A stretch of 64,000 bases of DNA from CAYOOP01 sp964405685. GTDB taxonomy: Bacteria > Pseudomonadota > Alphaproteobacteria > Rickettsiales > SXRF01. Positions 1 to 8,927 of the stretch are shown here, one piece after another. The stretch is taken from positions 62,001 to 126,000 of the forward strand of contig CAYOOP010000006.1 of the NCBI GenBank assembly GCA_964405685.1, read 5' to 3'. Positions within the stretch are counted from its first letter, which is position 1. Each line of letters opens with the position of its first letter. The translations under genes were made by a program, and so were the position numbers. Below the pieces are notes generated by a model. It saw only the letters and a program-made list of their open reading frames with translations. It ran no database searches and had not been told where the DNA came from.

Positions 1-606
1 TCATGCAGCCACCAGATTTTTCAGGCTGCGTTTAATCAACACATCGACCGACGCCTCACCTTCCTGCGCCGCCATCGCCGCTGCGCGATACGCATCCGAA
101 CGCGTATAGCCGAGGTTGACGAGCGCCGAAACCGCATCCTCAATCGGCATGGCCGGGGCAGGGGCCGCACCTTTTTTCGTCACGATTTTAAATGGTGCGG
201 TAGGCGCATTCGCGGCTTTATCCTTGAGCTCCATTACAATCCGCTCAGCGAGTTTCGGCCCCACACCGCTGATGTTGCGGAAGGCGGCGACGTCTTTGGC
301 AACAATCGCGTGCGTCAATTGGTCCGGCGTCAGCTGTCCTAAAATCGCAAGCGCCATGCGCGGGCCGACGCGTTCGACGCCGGTCAGCAAACGGAACCAG
401 TCGCGCTCCACACTATCTGCAAAACCAAACAAGTGAATGTGGTCTTCGCGAACATGGGTTTCAATGGTGAGTGTGGCAGGCGAACCCTCTGCGAGTTGCG
501 AACGTAGGCGATTATGTACAAACGCAACATAGCCCACTCCGCCGACATCCAGAATAACGGAGTCATCCGACAGCGAATCCACAATGCCTTTGAGCTTGCC
601 GATCAT
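1..606 (-). CDS. ruvA: Holliday junction branch migration protein RuvA
   Basis: RuvA binds four-way Holliday junctions and loads the RuvB motor during recombinational repair. The 201-residue protein starts MIGKLKG, the usual RuvA N-terminus, so I start at this ATG rather than six bases upstream. An OB-fold N-terminal third is followed by helix-hairpin-helix segments (ISGVGPKLAERIVMELKDK, about residues 107-125, and VNLGYTRSDA near 165). The C-terminal UBA-like RuvB-binding domain is present, so the gene is complete. The stop codon lies at the very edge of the window, so a downstream ruvB cannot be seen. ruvC is elsewhere in this window (about 31.2 kb), so the genes are not one ruvCAB cluster. 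Confidence 0.96.
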   Translation of the reverse strand: MIGKLKGIVDSLSDDSVILDVGGVGYVAFVHNRLRSQLAEGSPATLTIETHVREDHIHLFGFADSVERDWFRLLTGVERVGPRMALAILGQLTPDQLTHAIVAKDVAAFRNISGVGPKLAERIVMELKDKAANAPTAPFKIVTKKGAAPAPAMPIEDAVSALVNLGYTRSDAYRAAAMAAQEGEASVDVLIKRSLKNLVAA

Positions 607-729
607 GGGCAATTTATAGCCGAATACTTAAGTGTCAGCAAGCAGTACCCGACGCATATTTTCCCATGTTATTGGAATTCCAGAGAAAGTTATTGTAGGC
701 ATGGTAACAAATATGTAGTAATATTTATG

Positions 730-735
730 TATAAT
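730..735 (+). promoter_or_regulatory. Probable -10 element (TATAAT) upstream of the orphan ORF at 764
   Basis: A perfect TATAAT lies about 30 bases before the ATG at 764, in an AT-rich stretch. No convincing -35 hexamer is seen at the right spacing. An AAAGGA ribosome-binding site follows at about 752-757. Confidence 0.45.
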
Positions 736-763
736 TCTATACTAAGTAAACAAAGGATTCTGT

Positions 764-1276
764 ATGTCTGATCCCGATTTCCAAGGGTGTAGCAAACCTC
801 GTTCATCTTCTATGAAAGGCCAACGACCGTCTAGTCGTCGAGAAGCAGAGTCTGCTCAAGGTCGAATTCGCGTTCCGTCGCGCACAAACAAAGATACCGA
901 AATGCGTGATTTACTAAAGCCTCTGATTGATGAGCGCGCTTATTCGAGAGATGAAGTTCGTGTTGTATGTCTAGCGTCAGAGCTTGATTCTAAAGGCAAC
1001 AAAGATGGTATAAAATATCAACGCTTGAATATAAACAGTCTTGCCCAAGAGGTGATGCCTGCGCATTTAGGTCGAAGCGGACATTATCAAACAAGAGTAG
1101 AGAATATTCTTAATGAGAAATGGTCTACAGCCGAGGAAAATGCCAGGAGTCATCGTGAGCTCTTAGAATCTATGCTGGAGATTATGAACATTAAAGATGA
1201 GAAAAAGCAGCAAGTATTAAATCGCTTTGATAGCGTAACAGTATTTAAACAGTCTCAAAGCGCTGTGTATATATAA
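764..1276 (+). CDS. Hypothetical protein (170 aa), orphan
   Basis: I do not recognise this protein. It is 170 residues with a Ser/Arg-rich, probably disordered N-terminal 45 residues followed by a charged, helical region (about 45-165). There is no signal peptide, membrane segment or metal motif. It has a plausible AAAGGA ribosome-binding site and a TATAAT box upstream. Codon use is visibly more AT-rich than in flanking ruvA and dxs, hinting at recent acquisition. It converges on dxs with no gap: its TAA ends at 1276 and the dxs stop begins at 1277. It could be a regulator or a remnant of a mobile island; nothing in the sequence decides. Confidence 0.6.
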   Translation: MSDPDFQGCSKPRSSSMKGQRPSSRREAESAQGRIRVPSRTNKDTEMRDLLKPLIDERAYSRDEVRVVCLASELDSKGNKDGIKYQRLNINSLAQEVMPAHLGRSGHYQTRVENILNEKWSTAEENARSHRELLESMLEIMNIKDEKKQQVLNRFDSVTVFKQSQSAVYI

Positions 1277-3160
1277 CTACGCTGCAACTAGCTGTTCTTT
1301 GCAAACAAGTACAATAAGGTGTGCAGCATCCAACCCTGCCTCAGCATATTGCTTTTCCTGCGTGTCGTGTTCCTGGAAGCAATCGGGCAGGGTGAGGGGA
1401 TAAAGTTGCGAACGGCCATCCAGCAGGCCTTCGCGCGCGGCAAACGTCAAAACTTGTGCAGAAAACCCGCCGCTGGCGCCTTCTTCAATTGTAATGACGA
1501 GTTTGTGTGTATTGAGTAGTTTTGTAACGAGCGCTTCGTCCAGCGGCTTGGCAAACCGTGCATCCGCAATGGTGGGTTTGATCCCTTGCTTAGCCAGCAT
1601 TTCCGACGCTTTGAAACATTCCTGCAAACGCGTGCCCAGGCTTAGGAACGCCACATCTTTCCCTTGTTGCACAATGCGCCCTTTGCCGATTTCAAGCACT
1701 TCGCCTTTGGCGGGCAGGGCAACACCTGTGCCTTCACCGCGCGGATAGCGGAAGGCAAACGGGCCTTGGTTATAGGCACACGCCGTCGCCGTCATATGCA
1801 CTAACTCTGCCTCATCACTCGGGCTAGCAACCACCATATTAGGTAGGCAGCACAGATACGCCAAATCAAAACTCCCCGCGTGCGTTGCGCCGTCTGCGCC
1901 CACCAGCCCTGCGCGGTCAATCGCAAAGCGCACGGGTAAATTCTGAATCGCAACGTCATGCACAATCTGGTCGTACGCGCGTTGCAAAAACGTCGAATAA
2001 ATCGCAACCACGGGCTTCATGCCTTCTGCCGCCAAGCCCGCCGCGAACGTCACCGCATGTTGTTCGGCGATGCCGACATCAAACATTTTGGTTGGGTGCG
2101 CGGCCGCAAAGGCATCAAGCCCCGTGCCCGAGGGCATAGCGGCGGTAATCGCGACGATTTTTTCATCGTGGTTCGCCTCAGCAATCAGCGCATTGGCAAA
2201 CACTTTGGTATAGGTTGGCGCAGCGCTCGCAGCTTTTTTCTGTACTTTGGTAGCGCAATCAAACTTGGCGACCGCATGAAATTTCTCAGTAGAGTTTTCG
2301 GGCGAATCAAACCCGCGGCCTTTTTCGGTGACCACATGGATGACGACTGGCCCGCTGTTTTGCTCTGCTTTCACGTTTTTAAGCACGGGCAGTAGATGGC
2401 TCAAATTATGCCCGTCAATCGGCCCGACATAGTAACATCCCAATTGTTCAAACAACGTGCCACCAAGCGCTACATCGCGCGCTAAATGTTCTGCGCGGCG
2501 CATCATCGCTGCCATGGGTTCAGGGAATTTGCTCGCAACCTTTTTGCCAATATCGCGCAGCTTATGATACGGCCGCGAAGAGATGAGCCGCGCGAGATAG
2601 GCGCTCATCGCGCCGACCGGCGGGGCGATTGACATGTCATTATCATTCAAAATAATGATAAGGCGCGAACCAAGCGCGCCTGCATTGTTGAGCGCTTCAA
2701 ACGCCATACCAGCAGACATCGCGCCATCGCCAATCACGGCGATCACATCGTGCATTTTCCCCTGCATATCCCGCGCAACCGCCATGCCGAGCCCGGCGGA
2801 AATGGAGGTAGAACTATGGCCCGCGCCAAAGGCATCATATTCACTCTCAGAACGCTTGCAGAACCCTGAAAGTCCGCCGCCCTGGCGGATGCTGCGCATA
2901 CGCGCGCGGCGGCCCGTTAAAATCTTATGCGGATAGGCCTGATGGCCCACGTCCCAAATTAGCCGGTCTTCCGGTGTGTTAAATACATGGTGCAGTGCGA
3001 CGGTGAGTTCCACCACGCCGAGGCCTGCGCCCAAGTGCCCGCCAGTTTCCGAAACGCTCGCAATCGTCTCCGCGCGTAGCTCAGCAGCAAGCTGTTCCAA
3101 CTGCTCAAGCGTGAGGCCCTTCATATCGGCAGGGGAGTGGATAGTGTCCAAGTGTTGCAT
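1277..3160 (-). CDS. dxs: 1-deoxy-D-xylulose-5-phosphate synthase
   Basis: Dxs condenses pyruvate and glyceraldehyde 3-phosphate to DXP, the first step of the MEP isoprenoid route and a precursor for thiamine and pyridoxal. It is a cytosolic ThDP enzyme. The 627-residue protein has all three transketolase-like parts: an N-terminal ThDP-binding domain (GHLGAGLGVVELT near 42, GDGAMSAGMAFEALNNAG near 145), a central pyrimidine-binding domain with the catalytic Glu motif FDVGIAEQHAV, and a C-terminal domain. I take the ATG at 3160; a GTG two codons upstream is also possible. The length is normal for the family. thiE at 48.4 kb could use the same DXP pool for thiamine synthesis. Confidence 0.97.
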   Translation of the reverse strand: MQHLDTIHSPADMKGLTLEQLEQLAAELRAETIASVSETGGHLGAGLGVVELTVALHHVFNTPEDRLIWDVGHQAYPHKILTGRRARMRSIRQGGGLSGFCKRSESEYDAFGAGHSSTSISAGLGMAVARDMQGKMHDVIAVIGDGAMSAGMAFEALNNAGALGSRLIIILNDNDMSIAPPVGAMSAYLARLISSRPYHKLRDIGKKVASKFPEPMAAMMRRAEHLARDVALGGTLFEQLGCYYVGPIDGHNLSHLLPVLKNVKAEQNSGPVVIHVVTEKGRGFDSPENSTEKFHAVAKFDCATKVQKKAASAAPTYTKVFANALIAEANHDEKIVAITAAMPSGTGLDAFAAAHPTKMFDVGIAEQHAVTFAAGLAAEGMKPVVAIYSTFLQRAYDQIVHDVAIQNLPVRFAIDRAGLVGADGATHAGSFDLAYLCCLPNMVVASPSDEAELVHMTATACAYNQGPFAFRYPRGEGTGVALPAKGEVLEIGKGRIVQQGKDVAFLSLGTRLQECFKASEMLAKQGIKPTIADARFAKPLDEALVTKLLNTHKLVITIEEGASGGFSAQVLTFAAREGLLDGRSQLYPLTLPDCFQEHDTQEKQYAEAGLDAAHLIVLVCKEQLVAA

Positions 3161-3212
3161 AGCCACCTAAATAGCCCGTTTTGTGCTAGAAAACAACCGT
3201 TGTTATGGGGTT

Positions 3213-3749
3213 TTAAGTGGCAAGTGTGGTCTTGGACAGGGTGCGACTTCGTAGGATATCAGCGGTGTAAGATACTGTGCCTTCACGCAATACATTGGCA
3301 CGTTTTTCCTTTGCACTCAAAAGTTCATACGCGCCCAGAAGCGTTCGGGCCATCACAAAATCGTCACTCCCACGCCGCTGTGCCTGGTCCGATTCCCGTT
3401 TGACCTGGGCAACGTGTTTTTCAAGATAGTTCAGTAAAGATGCGGGAGCGATGCGCAAGCCGTTTTCTGAAAGTGCATGGTCTATACCGCACTGCTTCAG
3501 GGTGTTTTGCAATTCCTGCCGTTCACTTGCATCTCGCTGCGCGACTTCAATCTGCGCGCCTGGCGCGTGAAGAGCACAGTATTTAGCAATCGGTACGCAG
3601 CCACCGATTTTGTTGATAACATCCATGGCCCGCTGCGCACCGGCGATGGCGGTCAGTGAATGTTTTCCAGACTGTTCGGCAATAGCGAGTGGTTTCACAT
3701 GGCCTGCATGCGATGATTCATGGCGCGTTATTTTTGTTGCTTTCGCCAT
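3213..3749 (-). CDS. Hypothetical protein (178 aa)
   Basis: Not recognised. It is a soluble-looking 178-residue protein with a basic N-terminus, an Ala-rich helical segment around residues 30-45 and a charged helical stretch around 105-130, followed by a region resembling a helical bundle (FVMARTLLGAYELLSAKEKR). There is no signal peptide or transmembrane segment. The ATG follows a GGGTAG sequence. It lies alone between dxs and the glycosylase gene, 50-65 bases from each, and runs in the same direction as both. Codon use looks like that of its neighbours. Confidence 0.6.
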   Translation of the reverse strand: MAKATKITRHESSHAGHVKPLAIAEQSGKHSLTAIAGAQRAMDVINKIGGCVPIAKYCALHAPGAQIEVAQRDASERQELQNTLKQCGIDHALSENGLRIAPASLLNYLEKHVAQVKRESDQAQRRGSDDFVMARTLLGAYELLSAKEKRANVLREGTVSYTADILRSRTLSKTTLAT

Positions 3750-3814
3750 AGCTACCCGGTCCCATTATTGAACATAAGATACGCAGGATAATTAACAACA
3801 GTCAATATTAAAGT

Positions 3815-4519
3815 TTAATATTCAACTACCACAGGGTCGAGCGACCGCCACAGATACCAGGTGGCAACGCTGCGATATGGCTCCCAAGCCTTTGCAAGTG
3901 TGGTGATACGTTTTCTATCCACCTTTGTTCCTTCAAAATAATGGCGATATACCGCCTTTTGCAGGCCGATATCATCGAGAGGCAGCACGTTGGGCCGCAG
4001 CAAATGGAAAATCAAAAACATCTCCGCCGTCCAGCGGCCAATGCCCTTGATGGTGGTGAGTTCGGCAATTACTTCCTCATCACTCAAATGCGAAAAATTC
4101 CGCTCTATCTCGAAATATTCACATAGGCTCCGTAAATATTTCACCTTCTGGCCGGAAAGCCCGCACGCGCGGAGGTGCTCGTCTGGAAGTTGTGCGATGA
4201 TATACCTCCCCCGCCTGCGGGGGAGGGCAACGGAGCTTACGCCTTTAGGCGTTAGCGTAGTGGGTGGGGGAACGTTTTCTCCCCTTAATCCCCCCGCAGG
4301 CGGGGGGAACGTATCGCACGCTGACATCAGCTTCTTCCACACGCTATCGGCTGCCTTCACCGAAATCTGCTGGCCGACGATGGAGCGCGCAAGCGTAAAA
4401 AACGCATCCCCGCGCGACACCAAGGTTTCACCTTTGTAAGGGGCGATGATTTTTTTCATCACCGGGTCAACGGCACTTAAGTGCTTTTTGGCCTTGGGCC
4501 AATAGGTGGGCGAGGTCAT
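3815..4519 (-). CDS. AlkA-like DNA-3-methyladenine glycosylase II with in-frame repeat insertion
   Basis: An HhH-GPD superfamily glycosylase that excises alkylated purines from DNA. Seen: GQQISVKAADSVW near 49-61, the helix-hairpin-helix IKGIGRWTAEMFLIF near 158-172, and the catalytic aspartate region LPLDDIGLQ (D182/D183). Residues about 69-106 have no counterpart in the family. They are Pro/Gly/Arg-rich and are encoded by a palindromic repeat (4205-4310) whose relatives lie elsewhere in the window; the frame is kept through it. The start ATG overlaps the thrS stop (ATGA), so the two genes are probably co-translated. Without the insertion the protein would be about 196 residues, a normal length for short AlkA proteins. 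Confidence 0.9.
   Translation of the reverse strand: MTSPTYWPKAKKHLSAVDPVMKKIIAPYKGETLVSRGDAFFTLARSIVGQQISVKAADSVWKKLMSACDTFPPPAGGLRGENVPPPTTLTPKGVSSVALPRRRGRYIIAQLPDEHLRACGLSGQKVKYLRSLCEYFEIERNFSHLSDEEVIAELTTIKGIGRWTAEMFLIFHLLRPNVLPLDDIGLQKAVYRHYFEGTKVDRKRITTLAKAWEPYRSVATWYLWRSLDPVVVEY
4205..4310. repeat. Family A palindromic repeat inside the glycosylase gene
   Basis: Starts with a stem of the type CCTCCCCCGC-CTG-CGGGGGAGG and ends with CCCCCCGCAGGCGGGGGG. Between them is a shared spacer, including GGCAACGGAGCTT and GTGGGTGGGGGAACG. Nearly the same element occurs intergenically at 58519-58633 and 21173-21335. It is translated in frame within the glycosylase. Confidence 0.88.
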
Positions 4520-6432
4520 GCAAAAAGTTTCATTGCATCCGCAAGTGCCATCACCTCATTTTTTTCAGACCCCAGCGTGCGCACGGCGACTTGGCCGGTT
4601 TCGGCTTCTTTTGCGCCGACGACAAAAATCAGCGGCACTTTTTGCAATGAATGTTCGCGGACTTTGTAATTGATTTTTTCATTGCGTGCGTCCAGCTCCG
4701 CGCGGATGCCTGCGGTTTGCAGCTTGCTTTGCACGTCGCGGGCGTAAGCGTCGGCGGCTTCGGTAATCGTCGCCACTACCACTTGCGTTGGCGCCAGCCA
4801 CAGCGGGAATTTGCCGGAATATTCCTCAATCAAAATGCCGATGAAGCGCTCTAAGCTGCCAAGGATGGCACGATGGAGCATGACGGGGCGTTTTTTGCTG
4901 CCGTCTTCAGCGACGTAGTTTGCATCCAGCCGCTCCGGCAACACAAAATCCACCTGCAGCGTGCCGCATTGCCAATCCCGCCCAATCGCGTCCCGCAGCA
5001 CGAATTCTAGTTTTGGCCCATAAAATGCGCCTTCGCCGGGGTTCAGCGTATATTCAAGACCGGACGCATTCACGGCGGCTTTAAGCGCGCCTTCGGCTTT
5101 GTCCCACACGCTGTCCTCCCCGGCACGCACAGGCGGGCGATCAGAGAATTTTACCTGCACCTCGGTAAAGCCAAAGGCGGCGTAGACCTCTTTCAATAAA
5201 TCGCAAAAGGCGATAGTTTCGGAGGTAATTTGGTCTTCGGTGCAGAAGATATGCGCGTCGTCTTGGGTAAATCCACGAATCCGCATGATGCCGTGCATCG
5301 AGCCGCTGGATTCGTTGCGGTGACAGGTGCCGAATTCAGCCATGCGTAAGGGGAGATCGCGGTAACTTTTCAACCCCTGACGAAAAATCTGCACGTGGCA
5401 CGGGCAGTTCATCGGTTTCACTGCGAGCACCTTGTCATCCTCAATCTGTGAGGTGAACATATTCTCGCGGAACTTTTCCCAGTGGCCGGAAGCTTCCCAT
5501 AGTGAGCGATCTACCAATATGGGGGTTTTTACTTCAATATACCCCCTGGAGCGTATCTTCTCGCGGATGAAATTTTCAAGCAGGCGGTAGATTGTCCAGC
5601 CTTTGTCGTGCCAGAAAATCATCCCCGGGGAATGGTCTTCGATGTGGAATAAATCCAGCTCACGTCCGAGTTTGCGGTGGTCGCGCTTGTCTGCTTCTTC
5701 GAGCATGGTGAGGTATTGCTTCAGCTCTTTTTCATTCGCAAACTGCACGCCGTAAATGCGTGTGAGCTGTTTGTTTTTTGCATCGCCACGCCAATACGCG
5801 CCGGAGACGCGTGTGAGTTTAAACGCCGGCGAAAGCTGCGCAAAATTGGGTGCGTGCGGGCCACGGCAGAGATCCACAAAATCGGTACCCCCCTGGCGGT
5901 ATATGGAAATCTTTCCCGCTTCAGACGTATCATCCGCCGCCGCGTTTTCAATAATATCCACCTTGTAAAGCTCACCACGTTTTTTAAATAGTTCAATGGC
6001 TTCGGCCTTGGGCAGCATTTCGCGCGTTACAGAGTTTCCCTCGGCAATAATCTCACGCATCCGTGCTTCAATCTTTTCCAAATCCCCTTCGGGGATGGAG
6101 ACGGGGCTTTCCACATCGTAATAAAAGCCATTATCAATCGTCGGCCCTATGGCTAGTTTCGTGCCCGGGTAAAGCTCCTTCAGCGCCCGCGCCAGCACTT
6201 GTGCGGTCGTCGTATGCCGCAGAATGTCTAGGCCTTCGGGTTGTTTGGGGGTCAAGATTTCAATCTTCGCATCACGGTCAATCGGCAGATAGAGATCTTT
6301 CTGCACGCCGTCGACCTTCACAGCCAGCGCGGCTTTGGCGAGGCCAGCGCCAATGGATGCGGCGATTTCGGCGCCGGTGACAGGATGATCAAAAGCTCGC
6401 GTGGAGCCATCAGGGAGGGTGATAATAGGCAT
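4516..6432 (-). CDS. thrS: Threonyl-tRNA synthetase
   Basis: ThrRS charges tRNA-Thr; it is a cytosolic class II synthetase. The 638-residue protein has an N-terminal TGS domain (MPIITLPDGSTRAFDHPV), the second editing domain (about residues 65-225), the catalytic core with motif 2 (FGTCHRNESSG) and zinc ligands (MNCPCHVQIFRQ region), and a C-terminal anticodon-binding domain. The ATG at 6432 gives the standard N-terminus; an alternative TTG lies three codons upstream. It is full length and not interrupted. The stop overlaps the start of the downstream glycosylase gene. Confidence 0.97.
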   Translation of the reverse strand: MPIITLPDGSTRAFDHPVTGAEIAASIGAGLAKAALAVKVDGVQKDLYLPIDRDAKIEILTPKQPEGLDILRHTTTAQVLARALKELYPGTKLAIGPTIDNGFYYDVESPVSIPEGDLEKIEARMREIIAEGNSVTREMLPKAEAIELFKKRGELYKVDIIENAAADDTSEAGKISIYRQGGTDFVDLCRGPHAPNFAQLSPAFKLTRVSGAYWRGDAKNKQLTRIYGVQFANEKELKQYLTMLEEADKRDHRKLGRELDLFHIEDHSPGMIFWHDKGWTIYRLLENFIREKIRSRGYIEVKTPILVDRSLWEASGHWEKFRENMFTSQIEDDKVLAVKPMNCPCHVQIFRQGLKSYRDLPLRMAEFGTCHRNESSGSMHGIMRIRGFTQDDAHIFCTEDQITSETIAFCDLLKEVYAAFGFTEVQVKFSDRPPVRAGEDSVWDKAEGALKAAVNASGLEYTLNPGEGAFYGPKLEFVLRDAIGRDWQCGTLQVDFVLPERLDANYVAEDGSKKRPVMLHRAILGSLERFIGILIEEYSGKFPLWLAPTQVVVATITEAADAYARDVQSKLQTAGIRAELDARNEKINYKVREHSLQKVPLIFVVGAKEAETGQVAVRTLGSEKNEVMALADAMKLFA

Positions 6433-6521
6433 AAGAACCAACGCTTATACACGCCCCGCGCGTAAGCTACAACTAAAGACTAAATCTTAGGCAAGTTCCT
6501 TATATTTCGCCGGTGCCAGCG

Positions 6522-7388
6522 TCATTGGCAGGTGCCGGGCGCTTCTGAATCGGTCATCACGCCATCGGCACCACTGGCAATCGTGGCATTGAGGCTGGGG
6601 CAGTCGTTGGCCGTGTAGGCATAGACACCCATGCCGTCATTTCGTATCTTCTCAACGAGCGTTTTACGAGCATCGAGTGCATCGCGACTAAACACCACCG
6701 CATAGGGCTTAATTTGGCTGGCAAGCGCGTAAATATCATCGTCCTGCCACTGCGCGAGCCTGTAGGTCGCAAGCAGGGTTTTCTGATAACCAAGGTTTTG
6801 GGCGGTGTTTGCCGCACCCGCTTGATACACCAAAGGAATAATTTGCGTGCGGAATGCGGAGGACTGAGTAGCGATTGTTTTAATGCCTTCTTCCCCGCGA
6901 TCTATAAAATCAACAATGACGGTGGCATCCGGATTCGCTTTCAGCCATTCATTAAGCGTTGCAAGTGTGCAAGGCTTAACACCGGGAGAAATGCTTTCAT
7001 AGGCACTAAACTCTTTCAATGTCGGCGGTTTTTTGCCGGTATATTTTTTCAATATGGTGGGTGCCACGGTGTCCCACTGCTGCATGCACACCAGTTTTTG
7101 ATCCTCGGTCCAATTCATCATCACGAAAAAGTGTGAAAACCCGGCTTGCTTAAGCGTGTCCATGGTTTTTGTGCTGTAAAGATACATGCGTGGATCCTGC
7201 GTCACGCCTACTTTCGCAATCCGTGGCAAGGTTTCCGCGTGCGGCTTTCTCACCTCGGGCGCAGCGGCGACCGCCGCCGGTTCGTCGCTTTTTTGCGGCA
7301 GATTATTTTTCACCGCCAGCAGCACCGCCGCGAGGATAACAAGCGACATGCCTATAAAAAGTATTTTCTGGCTCACAGGTTTTTGCAT
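6522..7388 (-). CDS. Membrane-anchored GDPD-like (glycerophosphodiester phosphodiesterase fold) protein
   Basis: The protein is 288 residues with a single N-terminal transmembrane anchor (FIGMSLVILAAVLLAV) and an extracytoplasmic alpha/beta domain. The layout and C-terminal GADGVMTDSEAPG match GDPD/PI-PLC-like TIM barrels, which hydrolyse glycerophosphodiesters. However, the usual N-terminal HRG motif and downstream HD of active GDPDs are not visible: the equivalent positions read KVGVTQ and QQWDTV. Substrate and activity are therefore uncertain. I choose the ATG at 7388; a TTG seven codons upstream would also fit. It precedes thrS by about 90 bases on the same strand. Confidence 0.6.
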   Translation of the reverse strand: MQKPVSQKILFIGMSLVILAAVLLAVKNNLPQKSDEPAAVAAAPEVRKPHAETLPRIAKVGVTQDPRMYLYSTKTMDTLKQAGFSHFFVMMNWTEDQKLVCMQQWDTVAPTILKKYTGKKPPTLKEFSAYESISPGVKPCTLATLNEWLKANPDATVIVDFIDRGEEGIKTIATQSSAFRTQIIPLVYQAGAANTAQNLGYQKTLLATYRLAQWQDDDIYALASQIKPYAVVFSRDALDARKTLVEKIRNDGMGVYAYTANDCPSLNATIASGADGVMTDSEAPGTCQ

Positions 7389-7439
7389 GTCCGGAGTTTC
7401 GGCGATCAAGCCAATAAGTCAAGATGAATTACGAACGCC

Positions 7440-8927
7440 TTATACCGCCAGGGTTGTGCCACCACGATTCGCTTGCTCGGCAAGGATACGTTCAGCAAAG
7501 GGGCGCGCTTCTTTCATCGGCTGCTGCATCTGTGCTATTGGTGCTTCGACTTCCCGTACGCGCCCAAACATACGGTCACACAAGCGTTCGGAAACATGCG
7601 CTCCGCATTCCATAAACCCCACGCCACCATCGGGCAGGGGAAGATAGGTGCTCACAAACCCAATGCCCTGATCGGTCATTTTTTCCATTTGAGCAAACAA
7701 ACGTTCCATTTGCACCGCGTTTTTGGGAGATGGGACCGATAAACACGCAACCTCTTTGGGGTCGTTGTATAAAAACTTCCCCGGCGTCATATCAAACATC
7801 TGCTCTACCGTTGTGCCAAAGGCCTGCGCTGCATTCGCAAGCGTGCGCTGAATCACCTGCGCGGGTTTGGCACCATCGTGATTATGCACCAAGAAGGTCA
7901 TGAGCCCATCTGCTGGGCTCCAGCATTCAGACTCACCCAGGAAATAATTGGCATCCGGCGTTGCTACACCGGGTTTCAAGGCCACGGTTAACTTCCCATA
8001 TTGATTATATTGCGGCTGGTTTTCCTCCAGTTTCAGAAATTCCAACCCTTTGATTTTCGATAGTGCATACGTTGGCACCGCCATAATCACCTTAGCGCCT
8101 TTAACGTTGTGCGTGCCTTCAGCCGTTTCAAAAGTGAGGTCGATGCCGCCGTCTTGCTGTTTTTGCACGGCGCTTACATTGTGCCCCAGATGAAATTGCA
8201 CGCCGCGTTCTTCAAGGTGTGCGCGCAGCGCATCAATAATCGCCGCCGTCCCGCCTTCGACGCGATAGTCGCACGTGCTGGCGAGGAAACGCTGTGGATT
8301 CGGGCTGGTTTCGGAAATAAACTGCGCCGCCGTTACATTTTCGGCATTCATCCCCAAATCATGGCTCGAGCCAGCGAGCGCACAATCAATCACCTTTTGC
8401 GAAACCCGGTTGCTGCTAAACGTCACCAGATTATACACCCGTTGCAGCAAACTCGGGTTTTCAACGGCCGGTGTTTTGCTGCCGAGCGATTGCAATAACG
8501 CTTTCGCCGACGTCGATTTCATAGAATTTTTAAGTTCCGGATCGTTTTGCATCGCCTCGCGAATGCGAATAATTTCTTTCGCAATCGGCGCATATTGCTT
8601 GATGAAATCAGGAATCAAGGTGCCATCCTGCGCTTGAAACACTTCCTTCGATTGCTCCTCGCACACCTCAAGCTTCACCCCCAAACGCTGCGCAAGTGCC
8701 ACGAGTGTTGTGTGTTCCTTATCAATAAATTCCGGCCCCATGCTAATGGCGACGCGCTTCTCACCCGCTTGAATATACCCCGTTTGAATTTTGCCGCCGA
8801 GCCCCTTGGCATTGGCTTCATACACGTGCACGTCTTTCGCACCCCGATCGAGCGCATTCATCGCTGAAATCAGGCCGGAAATTCCGCCGCCGACGATGGC
8901 GAGAGCATTGTTGGGTTCACGGGCCAT
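7440..8927 (-). CDS. FAD-dependent amine oxidase / protoporphyrinogen-oxidase-like protein
   Basis: A 495-residue flavoprotein. The N-terminal dinucleotide-binding motif IVGGGISGLISAMNALDRG (about 10-28) and the following EANAKGLGGKI are typical of the flavin-containing amine oxidoreductase family (monoamine oxidases, phytoene desaturases, protoporphyrinogen oxidases). A C-terminal FAD-contact segment (GIGFVSTYLPLPDGGVGFMECG) is present. No signal peptide is visible. The substrate cannot be told from sequence: neighbours (GDPD-like protein, bfd-bfr) give no clear pathway, though a haem-related role is conceivable. Start ATG at 8927. It diverges from the bfd-bfr operon. Confidence 0.75.
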   Translation of the reverse strand: MAREPNNALAIVGGGISGLISAMNALDRGAKDVHVYEANAKGLGGKIQTGYIQAGEKRVAISMGPEFIDKEHTTLVALAQRLGVKLEVCEEQSKEVFQAQDGTLIPDFIKQYAPIAKEIIRIREAMQNDPELKNSMKSTSAKALLQSLGSKTPAVENPSLLQRVYNLVTFSSNRVSQKVIDCALAGSSHDLGMNAENVTAAQFISETSPNPQRFLASTCDYRVEGGTAAIIDALRAHLEERGVQFHLGHNVSAVQKQQDGGIDLTFETAEGTHNVKGAKVIMAVPTYALSKIKGLEFLKLEENQPQYNQYGKLTVALKPGVATPDANYFLGESECWSPADGLMTFLVHNHDGAKPAQVIQRTLANAAQAFGTTVEQMFDMTPGKFLYNDPKEVACLSVPSPKNAVQMERLFAQMEKMTDQGIGFVSTYLPLPDGGVGFMECGAHVSERLCDRMFGRVREVEAPIAQMQQPMKEARPFAERILAEQANRGGTTLAV

